From Lumbricus rubellus (lineage: Eukaryota; Annelida; Clitellata; Crassiclitellata; Lumbricidae), in the NCBI GenBank assembly GCA_945859605.1, contig OX243827.1:8078717-8142716 (forward strand): a DNA stretch of 64,000 nt. The letters are read 5' to 3'. Shown here one piece after another: positions 33,211 to 43,164 of the stretch. Every line of letters starts with the position of its first letter. Within the stretch, counting starts at the first letter, position 1. The notes under the pieces are model-generated. The model was given only the letters and a program-made list of their open reading frames with translations. It searched no databases and was not told the DNA's origin. Both the position numbers and the translations under genes were made by a program.

Positions 33211-34810
33211 CTGGGCCACATTGCGGCCAAAGATGTTAAATTAGTAGGTGGACACCTCAACCAAAGATGTTAAATTAGTAGATAGACATAACCAGTGCAT
33301 TTGAATGGCCGTTGCTTGCTGTGAACTAGGCGAGAAATATCCTTCTGTGAATTGAAGACATGGGTGTATATTTAGCTTTTAAGGATGTGAATTGTATTGA
33401 TTTCGATGATAACAGTGGCCTGCAAGATGACTAAGGACTTTTGACAAAAAAATCTCTGAACTATTTATAATTTTTACCATCTGCTAGCACTATTTTGTTG
33501 ATTGCACAATTTGTAAACAACATGGCACTTAACGAAGAGCTGTAATGTTGAGTAAACTACATGCTTGAATAACTATATTAATTTAAATCAATTTGTACAA
33601 TTAAAGACTTTACTTATGCACAAGTAGTTTACAATAGACAATGGCAGTTTGCTCTTTTATTGATTGTACTTTACAGAAGTGACCTGTATGGTTATTCTGT
33701 GATGCTATCACTGTTTGATAACTGATGCTGTGCAAAGTGACTTGATGTGTGCCAACTCATTAAAGCTATTCTATTTTCAGTTTCTGACGTCTTTGTTAGC
33801 ATGCATGTAGGGTTGCTGTTTCAAGCTTTAACTGACACATAGTGGGAGGAGAACAGTGTCAGCAAAAACAAATGAGGTTGAAAGTCAATGAAGTTGGATG
33901 TTATGAATAATTGTAATGTAGGGTAATGAAATATCAAGGAAGCCGAGGCCAAAGCATTGCGAATGAGAGTTTCCAGACATAAACCTATTTTAGAAGGGCA
34001 TGGTGTCAGACCAGAGCCATTTGGTAAAATTAGGTTGCTGTGTTGTATCGTATATGACCGTTCACAAAGCGCTTTTCTCAGCAAGGCTCTGACTGGCTGT
34101 CAAGAATTTTCCGTTGATGTTCATGCTTAATTATTAGGCTACATCTCTCTGCGAGAAGCAGCGTAAGTCCCTTGGGCCTATACCATAAGGAATATCACCT
34201 TCAGAAACCATGGCATGCAGTTACCCCTTACACTTTCGATTGCATCATTCTCTAATACTGAGGCACGTGTTTATATCCTATATGTAGCCTACACTTATCT
34301 TATTTATTAGACCTACAGAGTTGGCCGGGTATCTAATTCGAAACATCTGTAATTAACGTCATTAGCTTCACAAGGGAACCACTGTCCGAAGACTAAAGGT
34401 ATACAAGCACAGCAAGACGTGTCTATGCTGTCTAATGACCCTGGGCCATCTTGATCATTTGTACACCTGCCACGACTAGACCTCGGCTTGACTTCGTCAG
34501 TAGGTGTGACCTGAAGCGATAAGAGGTCCACCCCTAGTCCATGCGTTCCACCACTGATGTCCCATTGAGTTGGTAGCTACTTCAAGCGAGCCTTAAATTC
34601 TTGGTCCGAAATAGCACATCAGAAATCACCAACCCCAGTTTACGTCCAAAAACCTCAAACCCCATTTCTGAAAACCGTGGAAGAACGTTCTCCCAACCCC
34701 CACCCCATTGGTAGACGCCACTGCTTACACAGCCAAATCGTTTCCATTAAATTTTATTGCAAACTTGCGTAGAAAATAATTATAGCGCAACTCAAATTAT
34801 TATTCCACTT
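33211..34810. other. intergenic interval between coronin and CHTOP
   Basis: Holds a second-variant tail repeat in antisense near 34030-34090 and otherwise nothing I can name. A short minus-strand frame at 34313-34531 has no splice or repeat context. Confidence 0.4.
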
Positions 34811-34814
34811 TGAT

Positions 34815-35005
34815 ACTAACGATTTTAGGTTAACCGGAAACCGGCGAGAGAAAACTGATTTCCGGCGTGTCTTCACTTTGCGCTGGGAGATAAATTCTAG
34901 AAAGTGAAAGAAAACAAAGAAATCATTTTTAGCTTGAGTTTTTTAAATATCAAAGTGATATACATAGAGAGCATCATATACTTCAAAACAGTCATCTAGC
35001 TCGAG
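34815..35005 (+). promoter_or_regulatory. CHTOP promoter and probable non-coding first exon
   Basis: Two ETS-type GGAA sites lie close together: ACCGGAAACCGG at about 34834 and, inverted, ATTTCCGGCG at about 34858. This is typical of housekeeping promoters without TATA. Downstream, CATCTAGCTCGAG|GTAAGA gives a good donor at 35006. It pairs with the acceptor at 36011, so a 5' UTR exon ending at 35005 is likely. The start site is not determined. Confidence 0.5.
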
Positions 35006-36011
35006 GTAAGATCGGACATTTTTGTTAACTAATTATTGTAGGTCGGTCATGCACGTATGCGTGTCATGACCGATCGTAGATCACAAAGATGCAAATCCTC
35101 CAACGTTGGAGCACGTGATAAATCTGGAATTATAAAACATGTGCAAGAAATCATTTTAGAGGTTGATTAAAAGAAATAGCCAAGATATATGAATAAGATG
35201 TACAAAATTTAAGTCATGTTGCTATGAGGATTCGTTGTACATATTTCGCAACTTTTAAACCGCATAGCATGGTTCTTGTTTGCATTTGAAAATTTAACGA
35301 TCATAATGTACTAAAATTTAGTGCGAACGGTGCAGATTGTCGTTAAGTGTTTATCAACTGATTAGTAGTACTTGTTATATAAAACCTGAACCAAGAAATG
35401 CAGACATTTCGGTAATCCCGAAGACTGCATGCCCGTATACAAAACAGTATGGCTGCCAAAAATAGCTTAAAATAGAGCCATGTCCCATGATACAATGTGC
35501 TCAGTAAGTAAGTAATCAAAGCAAGATCTAAGTAAAACGGTCAGGTTAATAAAATTATAAATTATGGAAAATATGCAGTAGATACGAGTATATGTAAAGT
35601 TCGAAAGTAAGGCCGCAGTGCTCTATTTTAGCCATTTCTTAGATGGCCATCCTGTTTACATGGACATGGGCATTGGTCATGCAATCTTCGGGATTACCGA
35701 CATTTCTTTGTGTGTGTTTAAAGCAGTAGCTGAGTAGTATATCAATGTAGTCGTTTAAGATATCTGGCGATATTTTAGCGGCCAGATGTTCTGTCTGCGC
35801 ATGCTGCACATAGCAACAGTTCTATGTAATAAAAATGCAAATTGTGTTTTGTATTGTTATATAGTAAAGCATCAAATTATTTTCTGTTATCATTGTTCGA
35901 ACTTTGATTTTGACACGCAATTTGGCTATTTACATTTCCTTGCTAATTGCTATCTATTGCAACAGAATGTTTTGTAGATCTATTGATGGATATTTCTTGT
36001 GTTTCTTTTAG
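35006..36011 (+). other. CHTOP 5' UTR intron
   Basis: Inferred intron between the non-coding exon and the start-codon exon. It contains a hairpin at about 35043-35076 (TCGGTCATG paired with CATGACCGA) and a 290-bp inverted-repeat element. Confidence 0.5.
35410..35699. mobile_element. 290-bp MITE with 6-bp target duplication
   Basis: Ends CGGTAATCCCGAAGACTGCATG (left, 35410) and its near-complement at the right (one change, to 35699) form ~22-bp inverted repeats. ACATTT occurs directly outside both ends (35404-35409, 35700-35705). The subterminal parts are also partly inverted (CTAAAATAGAGC). The superfamily is not assigned; a 6-bp duplication would fit some hAT subgroups. Confidence 0.7.
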
Positions 36012-36031
36012 CAGAGAAAATTTAATGCAAG

Positions 36032-36096
36032 ATGGCAATGCCGGTGCCTCAAAAGATTGTTTTAAAAAGCTCAACGAGCATAAGCCTTAATGACAG
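36032..36096 (+). CDS. CHTOP exon with start codon
   Basis: The ATG is 21 bases inside the exon that begins at 36012 after TTTCTTTTAG. Residues 1-22; the Arg codon is split 2+1. Donor AG|GTTAGA. Confidence 0.92.
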
Positions 36097-39000
36097 GTTA
36101 GACAACCACATAGCTCTTCATTTTTATCATTCACCAATTATTCAGTGACCTTTCTTTTGTTAACACATGGTGACGTTTTCTAACAGAACTTTCTCTCCTT
36201 TGCAATCTATGACAAAACTCAGCAGGATCGTGTTTAAAATGTGTTATAATGTAATGTGGCAGAACACCTCAATAGCATATCTTAGGGGCCTCTGAGTAAC
36301 ATTGTATGCAGTTATCAATAAGATGCAAGAAGGTGTGTCACTGCGTCTTTAATGTTTGTGAAAATGCATTGCAGTCTGCAATTTATGTAGAACTGAGCGA
36401 ATTTCAGTTGGTAAATTGTGTTATAGCGATGGGCAACTATGTAGAGAAGATCCCTGACATGGAACAGGGTAATCATTTTGCATCTCTGAACAATGCATTG
36501 ACAAAATTATCCTTAAATATGGCACTTTCAGCACTCCAGTTTGCTGGGTTTTTTATGAATGGTGAATTGCTGTATCTGGCATTGAGGAAGTGCAACAAAT
36601 CACTAAGTTTGTAGAACGATGCAAGTGCAGAGAAGATCAGTATATGAGTCTCATTTCTTGGTGCTAAATTCAAGAATAATTTTCTACAGATTGATTTGCT
36701 AGGACAAAATGACCGTTTTGTTGTCATTTATGCCACATTTTAAATTCAAGTATGGTTTTATCCAGATTTACTAACTATGATAGAGTAACTGTTTTCTGAT
36801 TCATTCAAAACCTCTCTTTTAAAACTCTTGTTTTTGTCACCATTAAGGCTACCCTGTGAATTAACGTGTGTTTTCCTTCTAGGTTTACTATGATAAGTAA
36901 ACAGCAGAGGATTCCTCCGTCTGCTCAAACTGTCCGCGTCCAGATGGCAGCACAGCAGCAGGCCTCGGCCAAAAACCAGCGCCTTGCCTTACAGATGGCC
37001 AACCGACCGTCAGTACAAGCGGCTTTAGGAGGCAACCAGGATCAGGTGCGTAATCTTTACTTTTAATTGAACTAATGCCTTTCCATGAAATCATTTTTAT
37101 AATCTTTGTTTAGTTTCAAGCTGGCACAGTGCAGAATATTTACAATTTGTAGCATGATGAATGATCACAAGTTATTACAGGAGTCATATTTAACTGTTGG
37201 CAGCCAACAGGGCGTGTGTCCTAATACTCTCTTTTACAATGCCATCTGCGGATTGGAAGGTTGAGTGAACCTTTGGGAGGGAAACTGAAAGTGAACCTGC
37301 GTCCATGTGCTCTTTGTGCCAGAGTGTTAACCATTACACTAAACCCTCTCCAAAGCAACCACTGATTTTTCAATTCTAAGAGTTTGGTTCTTGTCACACT
37401 CTATTTGGCATGCATGTCTAGATATATGCGTATTGCATACGCACATACAAACATGCATAGCAATGGCTGTATTTAAGTGTCAATTAACCCTTTGATGATT
37501 TTTGCACCTGCTCATCGTTAGAAGGTTAAGAGGCCTTTCGTGAAGTGTCTACGGTAATTATTTGCCCAGATCCATAAACTCGCTTGTGATGAGTTTCTTA
37601 GTGCCTTCATTAGATTCTTGTGTAGGCACTATATAAATGTTCATAAACATATTTGTGTCTAATGTCTTAGAAGTATTATATAATTATCATTGTTCTATTT
37701 AATTGTCATTAACCCTTCTTGAATTGATTTTTGTTCTTGCTTGTTTTTGAAAGGTTAAGAGGTCTCTTGAAGTCTCCAATTATCCAACTACCATATTTGC
37801 AGACTTTTACAGTTTGTCAACATCGCTAATCAATCCATTAGAGTGGCAGTTGTCAAGTCATTTTAGAGTGTTTTGTGCATATTCCAGTATATACATTAGA
37901 CAACAGACATTTATGTTACATGAAATACTTGCCCCATTCTGAGATTTTTCTCATGAAGTCGCTCTGTATAATTATGTAATAATAAATCTTCGGTTAATTT
38001 CAGACTGACACAATAGAGTATGATTATCAGTAATGAACAGATTTAGTGTAGGTTATGTTTGGTGCCTTGGAGCCGGAGGGTTGCAGGGCTCGAGTCCACC
38101 TCAAGCCACCACATTGAGACCATGAGCAAGTCGTTCACTCGCAATTGCTCGTGTGAAATTCAGATGCAGTGTCCGCACTGTAGTCGGGAGCTCATGAGTA
38201 GAAATCTTTAATCGGCGCTATAACAAGTGCTCACGTATATATATAACAGGAGTCAAATTTTACTTTCAGCAGCCATGTAAGGTGCACATCTCGTCCTTCT
38301 GCATTGATGTCATCAGCTGAATATTAGGCTGAGTGGACTTTTGGGGAGGGGTTAGCGGGAAGTGATCTTTCCAGAGTCTTTGCCATTGCCCTCACCCACC
38401 CTACCATGGATAACAATTGCAATTGCCCACCCTTTGGCTGCTGCTTCAGCACTTGTTTTTGTCTTGTAATTGTTTTTGCCTTGTAATTTGTTTTTGTCTT
38501 GTAATTTCTTTTAGATATATCTTAATTAAATCGGTAAATCTAGTTATGCAGATTAACATGTAGCCATTTCAATTATTTCATTCAGGGCAGTGTTCTCGAG
38601 AGGCTGGGAAGCCCGAGCGTTTTGTCGCGGCTTGGAATTCCACGCGGCAGAGGTCGTGGACGGAGCAGGTCGTGGAGAGGACGTGGAGGAATGCGTGGAG
38701 GCCGACCTGGCGGAGGCCGAGGAGGAGGAGGAGGAGGAATGATCGATGACAGGGATATGATGATGATGGATGCTTACCAGTTTCAACCGGGAAATCCAGG
38801 TCGTGGTCGAGGGATGGGAAGGGGTCAGGGCGGCATGGGAAGAGGGCGCGGCCGAGATTTCAGTGTTTTCAGAGGTGAGGTTATCATTTTACTCGTTCAT
38901 GTTGCTTTTTTATGTTTTTTTCTTCTTTGTGACTGTTGTTTGCTATGGTGTGATTTAGTGAAGGCAACTGATCATTTAATTATTTAATTGGTAATTTGGT

Positions 39001-39984
39001 TCCCTCGTTAGTGGGATTGTTTATTTTTTAGGGCTTCCTTTTTTGTAGCCGTGCTGCAATGATATGTTAACTTGATTTCTTTGATTTGGTCACAAAAATG
39101 TTTTTTTTTCTGTGTTTAGGGAGAGGCAGGAGTTTTCGTGGAAGAAGTTTAACTCGTGGCAGAGGTGGAAGGTGAGAAATTTTTCTGATAGTTCTAATAT
39201 AAAATCTAAATTGAGATTTGTTAATTCGGAACATTGCTTATTGGTTGCAAACCTGAGCCATTTCAGGATGCTTATTCAAATGGAAGTGGTTGATCAAATG
39301 GTTACGTTTTTGACGTTGGATGAAATATTGAGGATCACGTTTCCGTTAACCGTCATTCGTCCTAGGCTTTGTGTGAATGGGATATACATCAACATTGTCC
39401 TAACTGAAATGCAACATATATCTTTCCACAGCATATTAGCCTAAACTTTGGAGATGGGAGGTAGATGGGATATTATTATCCTCCAAATCACCCATGAAAC
39501 AAATGTTCATTAATAACTGTCATAGCATTCTACTTAATTTCTGTTTCACCTTTCGTTTAAATTTCTGATCGCCTCTCTTGAAGAGGCACCATGGTGCATG
39601 GTGCTGTTGTGTGTGGCATGGTGCTATGCTGAGTGGCACAGTGCTGCATTGTGTGCCATGGTGCTACATTGTGTGGCATGGTGCTACATTGTGTGGCACA
39701 GTGCTACATTGTGTGGCATGGTGCTACATTGTGTGGCACAGTGCTACATTGTGTGGCACGGTGCTGAGAGACGCTATATAAATTTCCTGAACGAATAAAT
39801 CATATCTTTTTCCATTGTCTTTTACAGAGGCCGTGGCACCAGCCGTGGGTCGTGGACGAGACAGCGCGGGCGAGGACGAGGGGCGCCCGGCACCGCCCCA
39901 ACGAGAGAGTACCTTGACAACCAGCTTGACGAGTACATGGCTCGTCAGGTCGGCGATGTGATGATGGTGATGGACAACAAGTGA
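36032..39984 (+). CDS. CHTOP: CHTOP, chromatin target of PRMT1 (Friend of PRMT1), 5 coding exons
   Basis: CHTOP is a nuclear RNA-binding protein that works with the TREX complex (DDX39B, ALYREF, NXF1) in mRNA export and binds and is methylated by PRMT1. Coding exons: 36032-36096, 36883-37045, 38586-38874, 39120-39171, 39828-39984; 241 codons, against about 250 in vertebrates. The N-terminus (PQKIVLKSSTSISLNDRF) matches the conserved UAP56-interacting region. Residues about 46-70 (QASAKNQRLALQMANRPSVQ) are a second conserved block. A Gly-Arg-rich region (about 93-205) offers many RG sites for PRMT1. The C-terminus has LDNQLDEYMA, the FoP duplication-domain core that binds DDX39B/NXF1. All junctions preserve frame with GT-AG introns. 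An acidic, Met-rich insert (residues about 128-138) splits the GAR region. Confidence 0.93.
36097..36882 (+). other. CHTOP intron after the start-codon exon
   Basis: AT-rich with no described repeat. The frame at 36306-36614 has no splice context and is taken as chance. Confidence 0.5.
36883..37045 (+). CDS. CHTOP exon 2 (coding)
   Basis: Residues 22-76, Gln/Ala-rich, containing NRPSVQAAL, a conserved CHTOP block. Donor CAG|GTGCGT, phase 0. Confidence 0.92.
37195..37375 (-). repeat. third tRNA-like SINE family
   Basis: On the minus strand: TTTAGTGTAATGGTTAACAC as A-box-like head and GCAGGTTCAC as B-box-like motif, then a TCCCTCCCAAAGG body. Related, diverged copies lie at 38243-38420, 26085-26170 and possibly 20300-20555. 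Confidence 0.55.
38060..38232 (+). mobile_element. tRNA-derived SINE, 5'-truncated
   Basis: Sense copy in CHTOP coding intron 2. CTTGGAGCCGGAGGGTT, CTCGAGTCCACCTCAAGCC, GTTCACTCGCAATTGCTC and GGCGCTATAACAAGTGC are present, with deletions in the tail. Confidence 0.7.
38243..38420 (-). repeat. SINE of the third family, diverged
   Basis: CAGCAGCCATGTAAGG, CTGAATATTAGGCTGAGTGG and TTTTGGGGAGGGG match the layout of 37195-37375. Confidence 0.45.
38586..38874 (+). CDS. CHTOP exon 3 (coding), GAR region
   Basis: Residues 77-173. VLERLGSPSVLSRLG corresponds to the vertebrate KQRLGKSNIQARLG block; dense RG/RGG repeats follow on both sides of the acidic DDRDMMMMDAYQFQP segment. Ends after one base of a Gly codon; donor G|GTGAGG. 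Confidence 0.92.
39120..39171 (+). CDS. CHTOP exon 4 (coding)
   Basis: Short 52-nt exon encoding RGRSFRGRSLTRGRGGR, more arginine-methylation sites. Acceptor TGTGTTTAG, donor AG|GTGAGA. Confidence 0.88.
39565..39800 (+). repeat. 20-bp minisatellite inside a SINE tail
   Basis: About nine units of GTGCTACATTGTGTGGCATG (39590-39767) sit between CGCCTCTCTTGAAGAGGC and GACGCTATATAAATTTCC, the two halves of a SINE tail, in CHTOP coding intron 4. Three reading frames stay partly open; none is a gene. Confidence 0.8.
39828..39984 (+). CDS. CHTOP exon 5 (coding) and stop
   Basis: Encodes the last RG-rich part and the C-terminal REYLDNQLDEYMA motif, ending MVMDNK and TGA 39982-39984. Acceptor CTTTTACAG. 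Confidence 0.93.
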
Positions 39985-41880
39985 TTAAATCAAACAATGA
40001 GGAGGTCCAGCGATTTCTCAGACTGGTGCTCTGCTGCTGCAGCAGATATATTAGCAATGTCAAGTCATCGTTGACTACTAAAACGCGGCCGTTTACCGGC
40101 GCGTCGGAAGAGAACATGGCAGCGATTGAAACTGCGTTTGATTTTGCTTAAATTCTAATGCGGACAAACAAACTGTAGAAGTGGTGAAGTGCGGTGTGAG
40201 TGCGCGTGTCTGTGGTGGTAAGACTGCGCACCTGTCGGAGTAGGTGTCGGTTTTCTTCCAGCTCTGTTCCGTTTTTAGCCGTTTTAAAATTTGTTTTTTC
40301 CGTGTCGGATTGATTAAACGTTTACGTAGTGTGGCAGATTTTCTGATCCTATGGATTGCACAACTTGCGTGGAAGTTGGCAGATTTGTTGCGACTCGAGT
40401 ACAGCTTCAAAATCGATGTTTGCTTTGATGCTCTTCAGTTCAATACAAAGTTTAAGTTGTTTTGTAATATATGGCAAGTTTAAGAAGCTTAGTTCTGTAG
40501 TGTTTTTGTTTGTGGATGCCCATAGCGAGATGGTTCAAAGGCCGTTGTGGTTCTATGCCTATTGTACTTAACAGTTATGTGGTCCACTTTCACTGTTTGT
40601 CGTCTCTGGTTGCCCTGCTGTGGGCCTACTTCAGTTGGCTTTCCACGCTGAGTGAGTAATAAGTATACTCGGCTAGAGTTTTTTTATAACCCTGCGGTTT
40701 GCTTATGGTTTTGTCCTATCACATCTGAGGAGTTTCTCTTAAAGATGCGCCGAATCAATTTGCCGTTATCACTATGAAAATATACTGGACTTTCAGTGCA
40801 AGGTGCTGTACATAAGGCCGGAATGGTTGTGATGTAAAATGTATGAATGATTACTGGCCAGTTTTGAAAAAGTTATACCGAAAGGCTATAGATATGCTGA
40901 CCTTCAGTTCCTGTTCCAGGTAGTGGCATTTTACAATGGCAAGTAGAGTTATTTTGACCATGAGCAGTGCAGATTTAAAGTGTTTTGGGCTGTTACTCTT
41001 CTTCATGGGGTAAGCTCCTTGTCCCTATGCATTAGCACCTCTCCGGCAGCCATGCTTTTCTGTTGTCTGTCATGTAGTCTGGAATGGCTCTTTCTGTGCA
41101 CACACTAGTGACACTACCTATAGTTTATGCTGATAGCTTTTACTGTGTTGTCTTAAGTCTGTTTGTTTCAGCCAGGGCTGGGTCAGGAGCGCTACTGAGT
41201 AGTTTTCATGTAGGGCGCTATTTGAATCCAGTAATGAATGAATTAATTTTCATGGATAGGTCAGTGTCCAGGTATGCTTGGCATTATAGACCCATTCATC
41301 CTTCCATACTTTGGATTCAGTGCGGATGACGGTTTTAAGATTAAGTACTTCTTCAGTTATTGGTTTTTGGCTTTGTTTGGCCCACGATTGTAAAGTTCCT
41401 TCAATTGCGCACACAGGTCACAATACACATCTGCAGAGTTTAAATGAAGTCACTGAACAAATTTCGATTGAGAAAAGTCGGTATTAGATCTGTAGATGAA
41501 TTTTAGCGCTGCAAGACATGCCGAGAAACTAGAACAGCTCCCGATGCATTGCAGAACTGTAGACAGCAAATTGGATGATTACAATGCTTGCAACTGATTT
41601 ATTGGTTACTTGGTCACTTAGCATACGCTCATCTTTAAAGTAGTAAACAACGTTGCTATTTTTGTAGGCTGTAGGATTTTTTGATAGCATTGGCAATTCA
41701 GGATCAATTATGGGAGCAAATGTCTTGTGTAGCTGTAGGCATTTGTGTGTGTCCTATCAATGAGTTTTTTGTGTTGCATGCTAACAATTATCTAGAAACG
41801 TTGTCTAGGAGTAAAGAAAGAAGTTAGTTGAAGCGAGGAAGTGCATTAACCAATAAAAATATGTTTTATTATAGAAAGTT
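39985..41880 (+). other. CHTOP 3' UTR candidate
   Basis: No exon is supported downstream of the stop. AATAAA at 41852-41857 is the first canonical signal I find, implying a long (~1.9 kb) 3' UTR. It contains a sense SINE tail at 41186-41250 (CAGGAGCGCTACTGAGTAG...AGGGCGCTATTTGAAT). Confidence 0.5.
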
Positions 41881-41928
41881 TTTGTTGTCTTTATTCGCTC
41901 TTAATTCCTGTACAACTTATCTTATCTG

Positions 41929-42020
41929 ACCAAGAGCCTTTCAGAAGCGCTCCCAGTGCGTTCAGTCCCAAGAAAAAGGCAAGTTTTTAGACGAGAGAAA
42001 GATGAGAATGCACTACCAGA
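41929..42020 (-). repeat. tail-type repeat, second variant
   Basis: CAAGAGCCTTTCAGAAGCGCTCCCAGTGC and GGCAAGTTTTTAGACGAGAG match 26345-26425 closely. Confidence 0.65.
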
Positions 42021-42039
42021 GAGTAATCAAACAACTTAT

Positions 42040-42200
42040 TAAGTAAGCAACTAATTATTAATTAATTATTAAGTTAACAACTAATTATTATTAAGTAAAC
42101 AACTAATTATTAATTAATTATTAAGTAAACTAATTATTATTATTAAGTAAATAACTAATTATTAATTAATTATTAAGTAAACAACTAATCATAATTTAAA
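42040..42200. repeat. AT-rich tandem repeat
   Basis: Units based on AAGTAAACAACTAATTATTAATTAATTATT repeat with length variation, about five copies. Confidence 0.8.
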
Positions 42201-42691
42201 AGAATTTTATTGTTCCAATGTTTGTTACATTATTTTATGTTAGCATCATAATTACCCACTATAATAATTATTATAAATTAATTAGGACTATCCAAATTGC
42301 ATATTGAGCATTGACAACGTCCATTCACTTTTAATCAGTTTTAACTTTTAAACTGATAATGTTTTCCTGAAAAGTTCTAATCAAGTTATCATATGATGAT
42401 CAATGGCTGCTTGCATTTGCCACTTACTCGTAATATTCCATCATTTACCGTGTACGTCCATCATAATGATATTTATAAGCCTTATAAGGTGAATCATTTA
42501 TTTTGTACTTAACAATAGGCCTACAACCTAATATTGTCATTAAGAATACTACTTGAATCATAACAACCGCCGGCACATCACAGACATTCACAGTCTGCAT
42601 TCAACAGACAATTCAATTACTATCTTCTGTTGCTTGAGGAGAGACAGAGAGAGAACGGCCTATTCTTTATATTCTTCTCCATTTATGACTG

Positions 42692-42724
42692 ATGGCGCAG
42701 AAGCAGCATGACAGATCGTCAGGT
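42692..42724 (+). CDS. possible short first exon
   Basis: ATG GCG CAG AAG... runs 10 codons plus one base to a good donor CAG|GTGAGA at 42725. There is no independent support such as a promoter or a downstream exon. Recorded as a possibility only. Confidence 0.12.
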
Positions 42725-42905
42725 GAGAAAGAAGACGCGCATGTCACATATGCAGACCAACAACAATGTCATCATTGTCATGTATATAACAATGTGTCAC
42801 TAGAGACAGGAAGACAATCATCGGCGGGTAATTTATCACGTTTAGATGATGATGGAAGACCCTTAGGCACGCGCTTAATTATCCCACTCAACAGTAGGCC
42901 TACTA

Positions 42906-42923
42906 CACGTACACACACACGCC

Positions 42924-42972
<49 letters not shown>

Positions 42973-43020
42973 TCACACCTTTACACACACACACCTTTAC
43001 ACACACACGCCTTTACACAC

Positions 43021-43058
<38 letters not shown>

Positions 43059-43133
43059 TTACACACACACACACACACCTTTACACACACACGCCTTTAC
43101 ACACCTACACACACACACACACACACACACGGC
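42906..43133. repeat. (AC)n microsatellite with CCTTT interruptions
   Basis: AC repeats broken at intervals by CCTTTACACAC and GCCTTTACAC, giving a longer-period tandem structure. Confidence 0.9.
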
Positions 43134-43164
43134 CTATAACTAATACGTATTATACGTGTATATT

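Noticed and set aside
38622..38987. CHTOP frame extending past exon 3 into a hydrophobic tail
   Set aside because: Intron read-through; the donor at 38875 and exons 4-5 give the conserved C-terminus.
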